From positions 992,001-1,056,000 of the forward strand of contig CAVXCH010000004.1 of the NCBI GenBank assembly GCA_963760245.1: a stretch of DNA of 64,000 bases. The letters are read 5' to 3'. Each line of letters begins with the position of its first letter. The first letter of the stretch is position 1. This DNA is from UBA877 sp963760245. GTDB lineage: Bacteria > Chloroflexota > Anaerolineae > Anaerolineales > Villigracilaceae. Below are positions 10,400 through 19,720 of this stretch, one piece after another. A program made the position numbers and the translations under genes. The notes beneath the pieces are model-generated. The model did no database searches and was not told where the DNA came from. It saw only the letters and a list, made by a program, of their open reading frames with translations.

Positions 10400-11206
10400 A
10401 TGAAAAATAAACTCAACGACCTCGACTCCCGCTCCTGGCTAAAGTTCCAAAAATCCTGGTTCATCCACAACCCTCCGCCGCGCAAGAAGGGCGTGCTTGT
10501 CCATCCCGCCAAGTTTCCGGAGACGATGGCCCAGGAATTCATCGAATTCTTCACGAAGCGCGGTGAGACCGTGCTGGACCCGATGGCAGGGACAGGTTCG
10601 ACTCTTATTGCAGCGTTAAGGTCGGGGCGGAATTCCTACGGCATTGAATTAAACCCAAAGTATACTGAAATTGCGAGACAGATCATTATTAACGAGCGCC
10701 AATCTCTGGGGGACAAGGTCGAATACCTAACATCGAACGTCATTACGGGTGATGCGACCCAAGCAGCAGATTTTAGGCTTCCGACATTCGATTACGTACT
10801 AACTTCTCCCCCTTATTGGGACATGCTGCATGCCAAAGGGGCAGGGACTCAAAAGAAACGCCGCACTTCTGCGGACCTGGATGTTTTTTATTCCGACGAC
10901 GCCAAAGACCTTGGCAACCTTCATGATTATGAGGAATTCCTGTCTAAGCTGGTCAAAATCTATGCCGGGTTGAGGCCGCTATTGCGCTCGAAGGCATATC
11001 TCACAATAATTGTCAAGAACGTGAAAAAAGGGGGCAGGATTTTTCCCCTGGCATGGGACCTGGGACGAGAACTCGGCAAAATATATTCTCTCAAAGATGA
11101 AAAGCTCTGGCTGCAGGATAACCAGCGCCTGGCTCCCTACGGGCTGGGCTCAGCCTGGGTGAGTAACACCTTTCATCATTATTGTTTGCAGTTCAGGAAT
11201 GATTAA
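10400..11206 (+). CDS. Site-specific DNA methyltransferase (N4-cytosine or N6-adenine type)
   Basis: A 268-residue SAM-dependent amino-methyltransferase. Motif X/I order is HPAKFPETMAQEF, then DPMAGTGSTLIAAL (SAM binding, about residue 55), then the catalytic motif TSPPYWDML (about 133), an arrangement like gamma-class enzymes. A target-recognition region probably lies in 145-230. The start ATG 10400 has only AT-rich sequence upstream. A 330-residue gene begins 33 bases downstream and may encode the restriction partner. The SPPY motif favours N4-cytosine but does not exclude adenine. Confidence 0.85.
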   Translation: MKNKLNDLDSRSWLKFQKSWFIHNPPPRKKGVLVHPAKFPETMAQEFIEFFTKRGETVLDPMAGTGSTLIAALRSGRNSYGIELNPKYTEIARQIIINERQSLGDKVEYLTSNVITGDATQAADFRLPTFDYVLTSPPYWDMLHAKGAGTQKKRRTSADLDVFYSDDAKDLGNLHDYEEFLSKLVKIYAGLRPLLRSKAYLTIIVKNVKKGGRIFPLAWDLGRELGKIYSLKDEKLWLQDNQRLAPYGLGSAWVSNTFHHYCLQFRND

Positions 11207-11223
11207 GAGGACGAGAATTCGTA

Positions 11224-11238
11224 TATAATCTTTCGAAG
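11224..11238 (+). promoter_or_regulatory. -10 box giving a probable leaderless mRNA
   Basis: TATAAT at 11224-11229 ends 9 bases before ATG 11239, so transcription would begin at or very near the start codon. There is no ribosome binding site and no good -35. Confidence 0.4.
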
Positions 11239-12231
11239 ATGATCACAGCCTCTGACATCCTCCACCTCCCCTATACACCTGATCTGACCGAAGGCGGCAT
11301 TGTGTACGCCTGCCGTTCACTTGCGTCCTCCACGAATCTCAAGGGGGACTTGTCTTTGGAACAACTGCGCCAACTCGTTGGAGGGATGGCAGTCGAATTG
11401 GCATTCAGGCGTTCCTTGACCGAACAGGCGATCCCATTTCAAGTTCTGGGAACGAAGCCTTTTACCCACCCGGACCGGTACAACGTTTCACTGGGCGGGC
11501 ATCGCTGTGAGTTGAATTGTAGCTATATCTCCCGCAGGCCGCAGATTGCGAGGCTCCGTAAAGATCATGGCCTTACCCTGCACACCCCCGCACTCCTCCC
11601 AATCGACCAATTTTCCGCTGAAGGGTACAAACCGGACGATTTGCACATTTTTGCGTTTTTACTGGGCTTGGTGACGGTCTCCTGCGAAGAAATGGATAAA
11701 GCCATGACCGCTGGTCAACCTGCCTGCTTGATCCACTCGCTGCCCGTTGGATGGAGCTGCCCGACGGATTGGCTCCCTCTCGAAAAGTTGGCCTTCAAAA
11801 GCGAATGCGAGCTGCCCATCAGTATCGAGATTGGTGGACAGAACTCCGAGCGAGAATTCTCCACGGCCCGAATGGAACTCCCGCCTAAAAAACGTGTAGT
11901 GTTGCAGCAGTGTTTCCACAGCCTTGCCTACCTTCATGCCTCACGTAGACCTGAAGGTCGCATCGGCCTGCATAGCCCGACCCACGGCGAAGCGTATATC
12001 ATTCCACCCAAGGAGTGGGGAAATATTTGGGTCTATGGGATGGACATTATGCTGGTGGGCTGGCTAAGTCACGAGGAATACCGACGTAAAGCGAAAGTGT
12101 TGAATGCCGGGATTCGTACTTTTCAGGTTGAGAGGACCCGGGAAAAGAACCTGTTCGTCCCGATGGAAGAGTTGAATCCGCTCAGGCCGCTGTTTAAACG
12201 TATCCAGGACTGGTCGGCTAATTCCAAATAA
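11239..12231 (+). CDS. Unrecognised protein beside the methyltransferase; possible PD-(D/E)XK-like restriction endonuclease
   Basis: A 330-residue soluble protein without a family I can name. A stretch near the N-terminus has the layout of a PD-(D/E)XK nuclease core: a helix with E53 (GGMAVELAFRRSL), then D79 in HPDRYNVSLGG, then E91-L-N93 (RCELNCSYIS), where Asn replaces the usual Lys. The C-terminal half has Trp-rich segments (EWGNIWVYGMDIMLVGW). It follows the DNA methyltransferase by 33 bases and has its own -10 box, as expected for a separately timed restriction gene. Function is inference only. Confidence 0.5.
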   Translation: MITASDILHLPYTPDLTEGGIVYACRSLASSTNLKGDLSLEQLRQLVGGMAVELAFRRSLTEQAIPFQVLGTKPFTHPDRYNVSLGGHRCELNCSYISRRPQIARLRKDHGLTLHTPALLPIDQFSAEGYKPDDLHIFAFLLGLVTVSCEEMDKAMTAGQPACLIHSLPVGWSCPTDWLPLEKLAFKSECELPISIEIGGQNSEREFSTARMELPPKKRVVLQQCFHSLAYLHASRRPEGRIGLHSPTHGEAYIIPPKEWGNIWVYGMDIMLVGWLSHEEYRRKAKVLNAGIRTFQVERTREKNLFVPMEELNPLRPLFKRIQDWSANSK

Positions 12232-12250
12232 CCCAAGAAGAATTTATTAA

Positions 12251-12279
12251 TTGACGTTCCCAATCTCCTGTGGTATCAT
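12251..12279 (+). promoter_or_regulatory. Sigma-70 promoter for the SAM riboswitch-metK transcript
   Basis: TTGACG at 12251-12256 and TATCAT at 12274-12279 are separated by exactly 17 bases. Predicted transcription start is about 12286, 24 bases before the riboswitch. Confidence 0.75.
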
Positions 12280-12307
12280 CCCACCACAACCTAATAGCCC
12301 CAATCGG

Positions 12308-12430
<123 letters not shown>

Positions 12431-12450
12431 GGCAGCCGTGCGCCTTGCGC

Positions 12451-12485
12451 AATTGCCCTTTCGCTCGAAGGGGCAATTTCATTTT
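12451..12485 (+). terminator. Expression-platform terminator of the SAM riboswitch
   Basis: AATTGCCCTTTCG (12451-12463) pairs with CGAAGGGGCAATT (12466-12478), with one G-T pair, followed by TTCATTTT. It sits between the aptamer and the metK ribosome binding site AGGAGG at 12487-12492. Confidence 0.8.
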
Positions 12486-12502
12486 CAGGAGGCTTACAAG
12501 TT

Positions 12503-13709
12503 ATGACCACCACCTTTATGTCTTCTCCCAAACTGCTCTTCACCTCCGAGTCGGTCACCGAAGGGCACCCGGATAAACTGTGCGACCAGATCGCCGACTC
12601 GGTGCTGGACGCCTGCTTCGAGCAGGATCCGCAGAGCCGGGTGGCCTGCGAAGTGGCCACCAAGACCGGCTTTGTGATGCTGCTGGGCGAGATCACCACC
12701 CATGCCTTTGTCAACTTTGACGAACTCGTTCGCAAGGTCGTCGTAGAGATCGGCTACGACCGCGCCAAAAAGGGCTTCGACGGCAATACCTGCGGTGTCT
12801 TATCGGCCATCTCCAGCCAGAGCCCGGATATCGACCTGGGCGTCAGCAAATCCTTGGAAGCCAAGGACGGCGACCAGGACCAGATCGACCTGATCGGTGC
12901 CGGAGACCAGGGCATGATGTTCGGCTTTGCCTGCAACGAGACCGCCCAACTGATGCCCATGCCCATCTACCTGGCCCACAAACTGACCCGCAAGCTGGCC
13001 GAGGTGCGCAAGGCAGGTACGCTCCCCTGGCTGCTACCCGGATGGCAAGTCCCAGGTGACGATTGAATACGCCTACGGCAAGCCAAAGCGCATCGATACC
13101 GTGCTGGTCTCCGCCCAGCATTCCCCGGAAGTCTCACATGCCGAAATCGAAGAAGGAATCATGGAGCATGTCATCATGCCGAGCTTGCCGGCAGAAATGG
13201 TGGACAAGAACCTGAAGTATTACGTCAACCCCACCGGGCGCTTTGTCATCGGCGGACCGATGGGCGACGCGGGTGTGACCGGGCGCAAGATCATCGTGGA
13301 CACGTACGGCGGCATGGGCCGGCACGGCGGCGGATCATTCTCCGGCAAGGACCCCACCAAGGTGGACCGCTCCGCAGCCTACGCTGCCCGCTGGGCTGCC
13401 AAGAACGTGGTCGCGGCGGGACTGGCCGACCGGATCGAGATCCAGGTGGCCTACGCCATCGGTGTGGCGCACCCGCTTTCGGTCAACGTTGAAACCTTCG
13501 GGACCGGGAAAATCGCCGACGAAAAGATCAGCAAACTCATCCTCGAGCATTTCGACCTGCGCCCAGGCGCCATCATCCGCGACCTGGACCTGCGCCGTCC
13601 GATTTACCGCAAGACGGCTGCCTACGGTCACTTCGGTCGTGACGATGTCCAGTTCCCCTGGGAAAATACGGACAAGGCTGCCGACCTCAGGAAAGCAGCA
13701 GGATTTTGA
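12503..13709 (+). CDS. metK: S-adenosylmethionine synthetase (one frameshift)
   Basis: MetK makes SAM from methionine and ATP. The start is ATG 12503 after AGGAGG. The first part has SVTEGHPDKLCDQIAD and GAGDQGMMFGFA; the second has GGPMGDAGVTGRKIIVDTYGG, HGGGSFSGKDPTKVDRSAAY and AIGVAHPLS, covering ATP, Met, Mg and K+ contacts. The frame changes at about 13035-13050 (one extra base around WLLPGWQ, where family members read WLRPDGKSQVT). The corrected length, about 402, is normal. Expression is controlled by the upstream SAM-I riboswitch. A 12-bp terminator follows. Confidence 0.95.
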
Positions 13710-13721
13710 ACCAATACCCTT

Positions 13722-13757
13722 ATTACCCCGAAGACTGGCTTCGGGGTAATTTTATTT
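13722..13757 (+). terminator. Rho-independent terminator after metK
   Basis: ATTACCCCGAAG at 13722-13733 pairs perfectly with 13739-13750 (loop ACTGG), followed by TTTATTTTCC. Confidence 0.9.
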
Positions 13758-14106
13758 TCCCATTGACTATACTCTTTGTCGTTCCTACTGCTTTTCAGGA
13801 GTCTTTTCCTATTTTATTATAGGCGGGACCAAGAAGCTGAGGGATAAATGAGGAGGGAGAGAGGCGACACGGGATCCCCGACAGGAGCTGTCACCTAAAT
13901 ATTTCATTAGAAATACCCGAGGGGGATTCCCTTAGGGAAGACTATAATTTATAATGGTGTTGGGAGAGGGGAAAAGGATTAGATATACTGGATATCCATT
14001 TTTGAATGAAATCGCGAATCCTATTTCCTCCTTGCACCTGCTGAGTAATTGGTACTGCAGAACAAACCCAGGGAGTCCCGGATATTTTTAAAATCTAGGT
14101 GTTGGA
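13758..14106. other. Intergenic stretch without recognised gene
   Basis: About 350 bases. There is an AT-rich TATAATTTATAAT stretch near 13942-13954 that could supply a -10 for the next gene, and a short palindrome TTCCCTTAGGGAA near 13927-13939. No gene or RNA was recognised. Confidence 0.4.
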
Positions 14107-14685
14107 ATGAAACCGACCCGCAGACTTAGTCGAATTACGACTTTTATAATCTTAATAGTTTCAATTGTACTGGTCGCGGCAATCACAGGATTTAGACTAC
14201 CGGTCGTATTGGCATCCACCTCAACGTCCGTCAATCCCGCGGCTCAACTGTCTCTCATTGCACCTACCGCGGCCTCCGTCTCCCCCAAAACACCCATAGA
14301 CACCACCCATGCGATTTCCTGGCCTGAGGTAGTGACCTTTCTTGAAAACGATCACACCAATTGGAACCCTTACATCCCTGGAAAATATACGTGCTTGGAC
14401 TTCTCAACTGACCTGGTGGCAAATGCCACCCAGCAAGGGATCAAAGCCTGGATCGTTGCGGTTGATTTTACCGGCGGGGGTGCGGGGCATGCCTTCGTCG
14501 CATTCGAAACTACCGATCGTGGTATTGTTTATGTTGAGCCACAGGCGGATGACACTTATCCAACTGTCGCGGTCGGTAAAAATCTCTGCGATTCCTGGGG
14601 AGTCTACCAGTGCATGGGTACAGTATCTTCCATCCAATTTATTCAATGTGATAAGGCGCATTTTTGCACCAAGTACACCCCCTAA
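14107..14685 (+). CDS. Secreted protein with possible Cys-His (transglutaminase-like) catalytic site
   Basis: A 192-residue exported protein: a membrane/signal segment at about 10-37, a low-complexity Ser/Thr/Pro part, then a compact domain at about 60-190. Within it YTCLDFSTDLVANA places a Cys at the start of a helix, followed about 45 residues later by GAGHAFVAFET and then YVEPQADD. This Cys...His...acid spacing is that of transglutaminase-like and NlpC/P60-related folds. Three more Cys near the C-terminus may form disulfides. No close family recognised; activity is inference. Confidence 0.5.
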   Translation: MKPTRRLSRITTFIILIVSIVLVAAITGFRLPVVLASTSTSVNPAAQLSLIAPTAASVSPKTPIDTTHAISWPEVVTFLENDHTNWNPYIPGKYTCLDFSTDLVANATQQGIKAWIVAVDFTGGGAGHAFVAFETTDRGIVYVEPQADDTYPTVAVGKNLCDSWGVYQCMGTVSSIQFIQCDKAHFCTKYTP

Positions 14686-14817
14686 AAGCCCACCATTTCT
14701 GGCGGCTGTTGCTGCCGTTCACTGAACAATGCCCATCCATCATAAAATAGGGACCATCGGTGAAACAGTGCTTTGTGAGCTAAACTCGCAAAACACTATT
14801 AATTTTGATTCCATTTT

Positions 14818-15597
14818 TTAAAATGTTTTTTTTCCCAGACTTAACCAACTCGATATGATCCATGGCATCATCGCAAAGAATCCGATGAGCGCCAGATCAC
14901 CAGCGTTGGAGACCAGCGAGATGATCACGATCCCTAACCCAGTGATCCCATAACTCAGCACCGCCAGCCGGTCGAACAAGACTTCAGCAGGTTTGGATGC
15001 CTTCCCTGAGATCAGCAGGTACAGGGCAAAGGTGGTAAAGACAGTCAGCCACCAGCCCCAGAAGTTCTGCAGGGGGATGCCGTGATAGGCACCATTTACA
15101 TCCCAGACCCAGTGCCCGCTGGCGACCATGATCGGATCCATCACAAGGTCCCAGGCAGTCATCACCAGGCCTCCTACGGCTGCCACCGATAGGATTCTTT
15201 GCCAGTGCTTCCAGGCTGCTGGAATCAGCCTGTCGGCTATGACAAATGAAGGGTAGCTCATCATGAACCAGGCCACCGGGATGAGATACGGCACCAGGCC
15301 GAGGAAAAGGGGGCCTAGTTTATCGGTGTAATGGTATGGACCATAGACCAGCCCCGTTGCAACGCCGACACTTTCGAACAGCAGGCTCACGCCAAACACA
15401 AGCGCCAGCAGGCGCAAGGCACGCCCCCAGCCTTCGCGCTGCCCGGCGTGCAGCATGGCGAATGAGAATCCCACCAGGGTTGAAACCGGGGTGATGAAAG
15501 GGGAGGGTGCTACACCAGCGGTGATGCTGGCAATGGGATAAATGGTCAGGAGGGCGTAGAGAATGAGCAGTGCAAGTATGATCCGGCGCGAGGTCAT
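14818..15597 (-). CDS. Carotenoid biosynthesis protein, CruF / DUF422-like integral membrane protein
   Basis: A 259-residue protein with about seven membrane segments. The block FGVSLLFESVGVATGLVYGPYHYT and the Trp/Asp-rich segment AWDLVMDPIMVASGHWVWD are typical of the CruF/DUF422 family, whose members hydrate the psi-ends of acyclic carotenoids (bisanhydrobacterioruberin hydratase, gamma-carotene 1',2'-hydratase). No other carotenoid gene is nearby. It is convergent with the secreted Cys/His gene. The family call is good; the exact substrate is open. Confidence 0.75.
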   Translation of the reverse strand: MTSRRIILALLILYALLTIYPIASITAGVAPSPFITPVSTLVGFSFAMLHAGQREGWGRALRLLALVFGVSLLFESVGVATGLVYGPYHYTDKLGPLFLGLVPYLIPVAWFMMSYPSFVIADRLIPAAWKHWQRILSVAAVGGLVMTAWDLVMDPIMVASGHWVWDVNGAYHGIPLQNFWGWWLTVFTTFALYLLISGKASKPAEVLFDRLAVLSYGITGLGIVIISLVSNAGDLALIGFFAMMPWIISSWLSLGKKTF

Positions 15598-15931
15598 GAC
15601 AGCTTATTCTTTACATCAGATTTTACACCAGCTTCGTGTCCAATTGTGAGTGCCAAGATTAAGCGCGGTACCCCACGGGAATCCTTTCAATACTCATCGA
15701 GAACCGCATGTCTGCGATAATATAAATTCGCCTCCCAGAAGGTAGCGGGGGTTTCCACTCTTGGAGAGTCTTCCCCTTAAAATTACTCAATAATTGGAAC
15801 ACCCAAATCATGGTTTTTTCAGAATCAAAGATTATCGAAAAAACCATTCCACGGTGTAAAAAAAGCGGTATTTCCAGATAAATTGGATGGGTGTATACTC
15901 TCTCACGCAAATTCTTCAGGAGGCCTCATTT
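15598..15931 (+). promoter_or_regulatory. Leader and promoter region of the quinate-dehydrogenase-like gene
   Basis: TTTCCA at 15871-15876 and TATACT at 15894-15899 are 17 bases apart, followed by AGGAGG at 15918-15923 and ATG 15932. The remaining part, 15598-15870, shows no gene. Confidence 0.5.
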
Positions 15932-16839
15932 ATGAAACGAGCAGTCAGCATCAGTATCGGCTCTTCCAAGCGCGACAAGGCGGTCACCGTCAAGTTGTTG
16001 GGCGAGGAAGTCAGCATCGAGCGCATCGGCACCGATGGGGACATGGAAGTTGCTGCGCGCAAATACCAGGAACTCGACGGGAAAGTGGATGCCTTTGGGG
16101 TTGGCGGGGCAGACCTGGGCCTGATGGTGGATGATAAATGGTACCGTCTTTATTCGGTCGAGAAGATGGTGCGTTTCATCAAACAGACGCCAGTTGTGGA
16201 TGGCACCGGCCTGAAGAATTCATTGGAAAATAAAGCCGCACCTTTTGTGGAGGCCAAACTCGGCGACTACATCCAGAAAAATGGCGGTAAAAAAGCCTTT
16301 GTCATGACCGGAGCCGACCGCTGGGGTTTGGCGCATGGCTTTGTGCAGGCCGGTTATGAGTGCACCTTTGGGGATTTCATGTTTTCGCTGGGCATCCCGA
16401 TCGCCCTGCATAACGAACAACAGCTCAAGAGCCTGGCGTCCGTTCTCATGCCCCTGGCAGGACGCCTTCCTTTCGAATGGGTTTATCCGACCGGCGAGAA
16501 ACAGGAAGAGCGCAAACCGAAATATCCGAAGTGGTTCGAGTGGGGAGTGGTGATCGCGGGCGATTGCCATTATATCAAGCGCTATATGCCGGATGATATG
16601 AAAGGCAAGGTGGTGGTCACCAACACCACCACGCCTCAGGATGTGGAATTATTCCGCAAATGCGGCGTGAAAACCTGGTAACCACCACGCCGGTGCTGGA
16701 TGGACGTTCGTTCGGCACGAATATGATGGAAGCCGCTCTGATCGCCGTTTCGGGCAAAGGTCGCGCCCTCACCCATGATGAATACGAGGAAATGCTGACC
16801 AAACTCGGTTTCGAGCCATCCCTGCAGGAATTGAATTAA
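15932..16839 (+). CDS. Quinate 5-dehydrogenase-like conserved protein (one frameshift)
   Basis: A protein of about 302 residues starting MKRAVSISIGSSKRDK, a family usually labelled quinate 5-dehydrogenase without firm experimental support. Notable segments are FGVGGADLGL near 50, VMTGADRWGLAHGF near 132 and VIAGDCHYIKRYMP near 222. After GVKTW a single missing C in ACC(C)TGG at about 16674-16678 breaks the frame. The continuation LVTTTPVLDGRSFGTNMME is clear and ends at TAA 16837-16839. Real activity is uncertain. Confidence 0.6.
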
Positions 16840-16978
16840 CATGGTCCTCCTGTTGAGATGATCAAACCACGGAAATTTATTCTTTGATCGGAATGGATTA
16901 TTCTGTCCTCCCCAGTATTTTTTATGGGGATAGGTGCGTGCGCGGCAGGCGCATCGAAATTTAATTAAAGGAGTAATT

Positions 16979-17920
16979 ATGGATGCAATCGTGACTGCAG
17001 GCGGAATTCCACTCCCGGAAGAGCCATTGTATGATGCCACCCAGGGTCACCCCAAGGCAATGGTGGATGTGGCTGGCAAACCGATGGTCCAGTGGGTGTT
17101 GGATGCCCTGTCGGATTCCAGTAATATCGATAATGTAATCATCGTCGGCTTGACCGATAAGAGCGGCTTGAAATGCAGAAAGAAGATGTATTTCGTCTCC
17201 AACCAGGGCAAGATGGTGGAGAACCTGCAGGCCGGCGCCCACAAGGTGCTGGAGATCAATGAGAAGGCCGAGTATGTGTTGATCGCCTCATCCGACATCC
17301 CGGCCATCACCGGCGAGATGGTGGACTGGGTGGTGAAGACAGCCCTCGAGGAGAAAGTGGATATCGTTTACAACGTCATCCAGCGCGAAGTGATGGAGAA
17401 ACGCTTTCCCGGCTCGAAACGGACCTGGACACGGCTGAGGGACATGGAAGTCTGCGGGGGGGATCTGAATGCCGGACGCATAAGTCTAATCGTCAATGAT
17501 GACACCGATATGTGGGAGAAGATCACCAATTCCCGCAAGAGTCCACTCAAACAGGCTGCCCTGATCGGTTACGATACGGCTTTCATGCTCCTGACTGGAA
17601 GGTTGAGTCTCCAGGATGCGGAAACCAGGGTCATGAAGCGTATGAATATCACCGGCAGGGCCATCGTCTGCCCGTACGCTGAAGTGGGCATGGATGTGGA
17701 TAAGCCGCACCAGCTTGAGATCATGCGGGCCGATTTAACGAAACGAACCAAACAAGCTGAAAAAGGATCGAGGGCTTCGAAGAAGTCATCAGCCCTTGTT
17801 AAAACTACCGTGAAGGCAAAAAAGGCCGCTCCGGTCAAGATGAAAGTTCCTGTTGGAAAGATCGAAAAATCTGTTTCAGCGAAAAAGAAAGTTCCTGCCA
17901 GAAAGACAACCAAGAAGTGA
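16979..17920 (+). CDS. MobA-like nucleotidyltransferase with Lys-rich C-terminal tail
   Basis: The NTP-transferase domain at about 1-245 starts MDAIVTAGGIPLPEEP, a modified form of the LAGGxGxR nucleotide loop without its Arg, and has SSDIPAI near 105 as the metal-binding Asp region. Residues 255-313 form a basic, Ala/Lys/Val/Pro-rich tail with repeats such as KKAAPVKMKVPVGK, similar in composition to histone H1-like tails that bind nucleic acid. ATG 16979 follows AAAGGAG. The stop overlaps the GTG start of the PAP2 gene, so the two are probably co-expressed. The sugar or alcohol substrate is unknown. Confidence 0.65.
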   Translation: MDAIVTAGGIPLPEEPLYDATQGHPKAMVDVAGKPMVQWVLDALSDSSNIDNVIIVGLTDKSGLKCRKKMYFVSNQGKMVENLQAGAHKVLEINEKAEYVLIASSDIPAITGEMVDWVVKTALEEKVDIVYNVIQREVMEKRFPGSKRTWTRLRDMEVCGGDLNAGRISLIVNDDTDMWEKITNSRKSPLKQAALIGYDTAFMLLTGRLSLQDAETRVMKRMNITGRAIVCPYAEVGMDVDKPHQLEIMRADLTKRTKQAEKGSRASKKSSALVKTTVKAKKAAPVKMKVPVGKIEKSVSAKKKVPARKTTKK

Positions 17921-18435
17921 CCTGGAAGAATATTTTGGAAATGGACGCTCGTCTGTCCGCACGAATGCGGGTGGCCGAGCGTCCTGGGTTCTTCCGTAGT
18001 GTGGCGATCATCCTGGCTCATTCGGGCGATTCTTGGTTTTGGTGGGCGGGTCTGGGCCTGCTCTGGTGGCTGGGCAATTCATTTTGGCGCCCTTGGGCGC
18101 TGACAGTGCTCCTGTCCATTATTGCCCTGGCAGTCATTGTCCTGGCGATCAAGTTCACCATCCGCCGCCGAAGGCCGGAGGGGGAATGGGGAGGGGTGTA
18201 CCGAAAAACCGATCCGCATTCCTTCCCGTCCGGGCACGCCGCACGCGTGGTTCTGATCGCCGTGCTGGCCCTCGGGCTGGGTCCGGGGTGGCTGGCACTG
18301 GTCATCTGTATTTGGGCGCCTCTGGTAGCACTGGCACGCGTGGCCATGGGCGTCCATTATCTTTCTGATATCGTCGCGGGGTTCGGGTTGGGGGCAGTGG
18401 CAGGCATGCTGTCTCTGCTGATATCTTCTCATTAA
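17917..18435 (+). CDS. PAP2-family membrane phosphatase
   Basis: A 172-residue membrane protein with GTG start, overlapping the upstream gene by 4 bases. The three acid-phosphatase motifs are present: KFTIRRRRP (motif 1), SFPSGHAAR (motif 2) and ARVAMGVHYLSD (motif 3), with four or five membrane helices. Members dephosphorylate lipid phosphates such as undecaprenyl pyrophosphate or phosphatidic/phosphatidylglycerol phosphates. Coupling with a nucleotidyltransferase suggests a lipid or cell-envelope pathway (inference). Confidence 0.85.
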   Translation: MTWKNILEMDARLSARMRVAERPGFFRSVAIILAHSGDSWFWWAGLGLLWWLGNSFWRPWALTVLLSIIALAVIVLAIKFTIRRRRPEGEWGGVYRKTDPHSFPSGHAARVVLIAVLALGLGPGWLALVICIWAPLVALARVAMGVHYLSDIVAGFGLGAVAGMLSLLISSH

Positions 18436-18468
18436 TTGATAAGGTTTGAAAACCTGAACCAAATCACA

Positions 18469-18499
18469 ACTCACCCCGAACGAATTCTTCGGGGTGAGT
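18469..18499. terminator. Bidirectional terminator hairpin
   Basis: ACTCACCCCGAA (18469-18480) pairs with TTCGGGGTGAGT (18488-18499). It lies between the convergent PAP2 and PGI/PMI genes; T runs are weak. Confidence 0.65.
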
Positions 18500-18542
18500 C
18501 GTGATCACAAATGCTTCCTTCTTATATGACAGTTATTAGATT

Positions 18543-19604
18543 TTACCCGGCGGCTCTCATGGACGCCTTAAATTTTTCAAGCGCTTCCACCGGCGTTGGA
18601 TCGCTGCCGTATGCCATCGCCAGGTAATAAGACATGTAATCCCCAAAATGCAAGGTGGTCCAGATGTGCGCCAGCCTCGATTCTCCCAATGCTTCGTAAA
18701 CGTCGGTAGTCAGCCCCTCGACCGTGAATCCGTGCCGGGTAAGATCGAGGCGCAGATGATTGCGTGGGTGGTCGGACGGAGCATGCAGGAACAGTGTTAC
18801 GGTGCGCGCCAGGATGTCTGCCGGGTTGAGTAGTCCGGCCAGTGCGTTGTGGTCTGCTTCGGGTATAAATTCAAACCCGGCTCCCGCCTTGGCGATTTCG
18901 TTGATCTGCGTCTTCCAGCGCCGCGCCACAGGCGCCAGGCATCCGGAAGCGTAGACATTCACCCAGCGCTCCACCAGTTGTCCCGCCAGCCGCTTTGCAG
19001 GGTTTTGGTTTGTCGGGACATCGGCCTTAAGGTAATCCTGCTGTTTTTTCATGACTTCAACAGCTTCCGCTAACTCATTCGTCGGGTCGGCAATTAATCC
19101 CAGGCGGGACAAGGCAGCCAGCAGCAGCCCGAATGAAAAGCCAACTGCGGCGCGCGGCTGACCTTTGTGTTCGAATTTCCAGAGTGGAATATTTGTCTGC
19201 TCAGCCCGTTCCGCCAGCTTTCCGCCGGTGGCAACGGCCATCAGGGAGCACTTGTTTTGGAGAGCTGCGGTGAATGCTTCGAGGGTCTCTTCGGTGTTGC
19301 CGGAGTGGGAGCTGGCGATCACCAGCGTTTCGGGGCCGTCAGCCCAGGCGGGTAGACCGTAATCACGCTGCACGATGACGGGTATTTTGCAGCCGGGAGC
19401 GATGAACGCTGCCAGCAGGTCTGCGCCGATGGCTGAACCACCCATGCCGGGGATGATCACCTGGCGAAGACCTTTGAGTTCTGGCAGGGGCAAGGTCTGT
19501 CCCAGATCCCAGGCTTTTTTCAGTTGAGCCGGGAGGTTGTTTATTTCTTCGAGCATGTTCTGCTTGTCGAGCTTATGGATAAAATCAAGGTCGTCAAGGT
19601 TCAT
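18543..19604 (-). CDS. Bifunctional phosphoglucose/phosphomannose isomerase (SIS domains)
   Basis: This converts glucose-6-P or mannose-6-P to fructose-6-P. About 353 residues from the start MNLDDLDF at 19604, chosen because GGAGG lies just upstream. Two SIS domains: the first has IPGMGGSAIGADL and ASSHSGNTEETLEAF, typical of the PGI/PMI family; the C-terminal half carries EADHNALAGL and ESRLAHIWTTLHFGDY. It is transcribed in the same direction as rsmI, but a 116-base gap suggests its own promoter. Confidence 0.85.
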   Translation of the reverse strand: MNLDDLDFIHKLDKQNMLEEINNLPAQLKKAWDLGQTLPLPELKGLRQVIIPGMGGSAIGADLLAAFIAPGCKIPVIVQRDYGLPAWADGPETLVIASSHSGNTEETLEAFTAALQNKCSLMAVATGGKLAERAEQTNIPLWKFEHKGQPRAAVGFSFGLLLAALSRLGLIADPTNELAEAVEVMKKQQDYLKADVPTNQNPAKRLAGQLVERWVNVYASGCLAPVARRWKTQINEIAKAGAGFEFIPEADHNALAGLLNPADILARTVTLFLHAPSDHPRNHLRLDLTRHGFTVEGLTTDVYEALGESRLAHIWTTLHFGDYMSYYLAMAYGSDPTPVEALEKFKASMRAAG

Positions 19605-19720
19605 ATTAGAATCCTCCATCTTTTTTTTAATCCAGGTCTTGCCGATCACGCTATCATTTTATTCATGCATCATGCCGTGAACTGCATGTTGAAGGATAAT
19701 TAATTATGTATTAAGCAACT

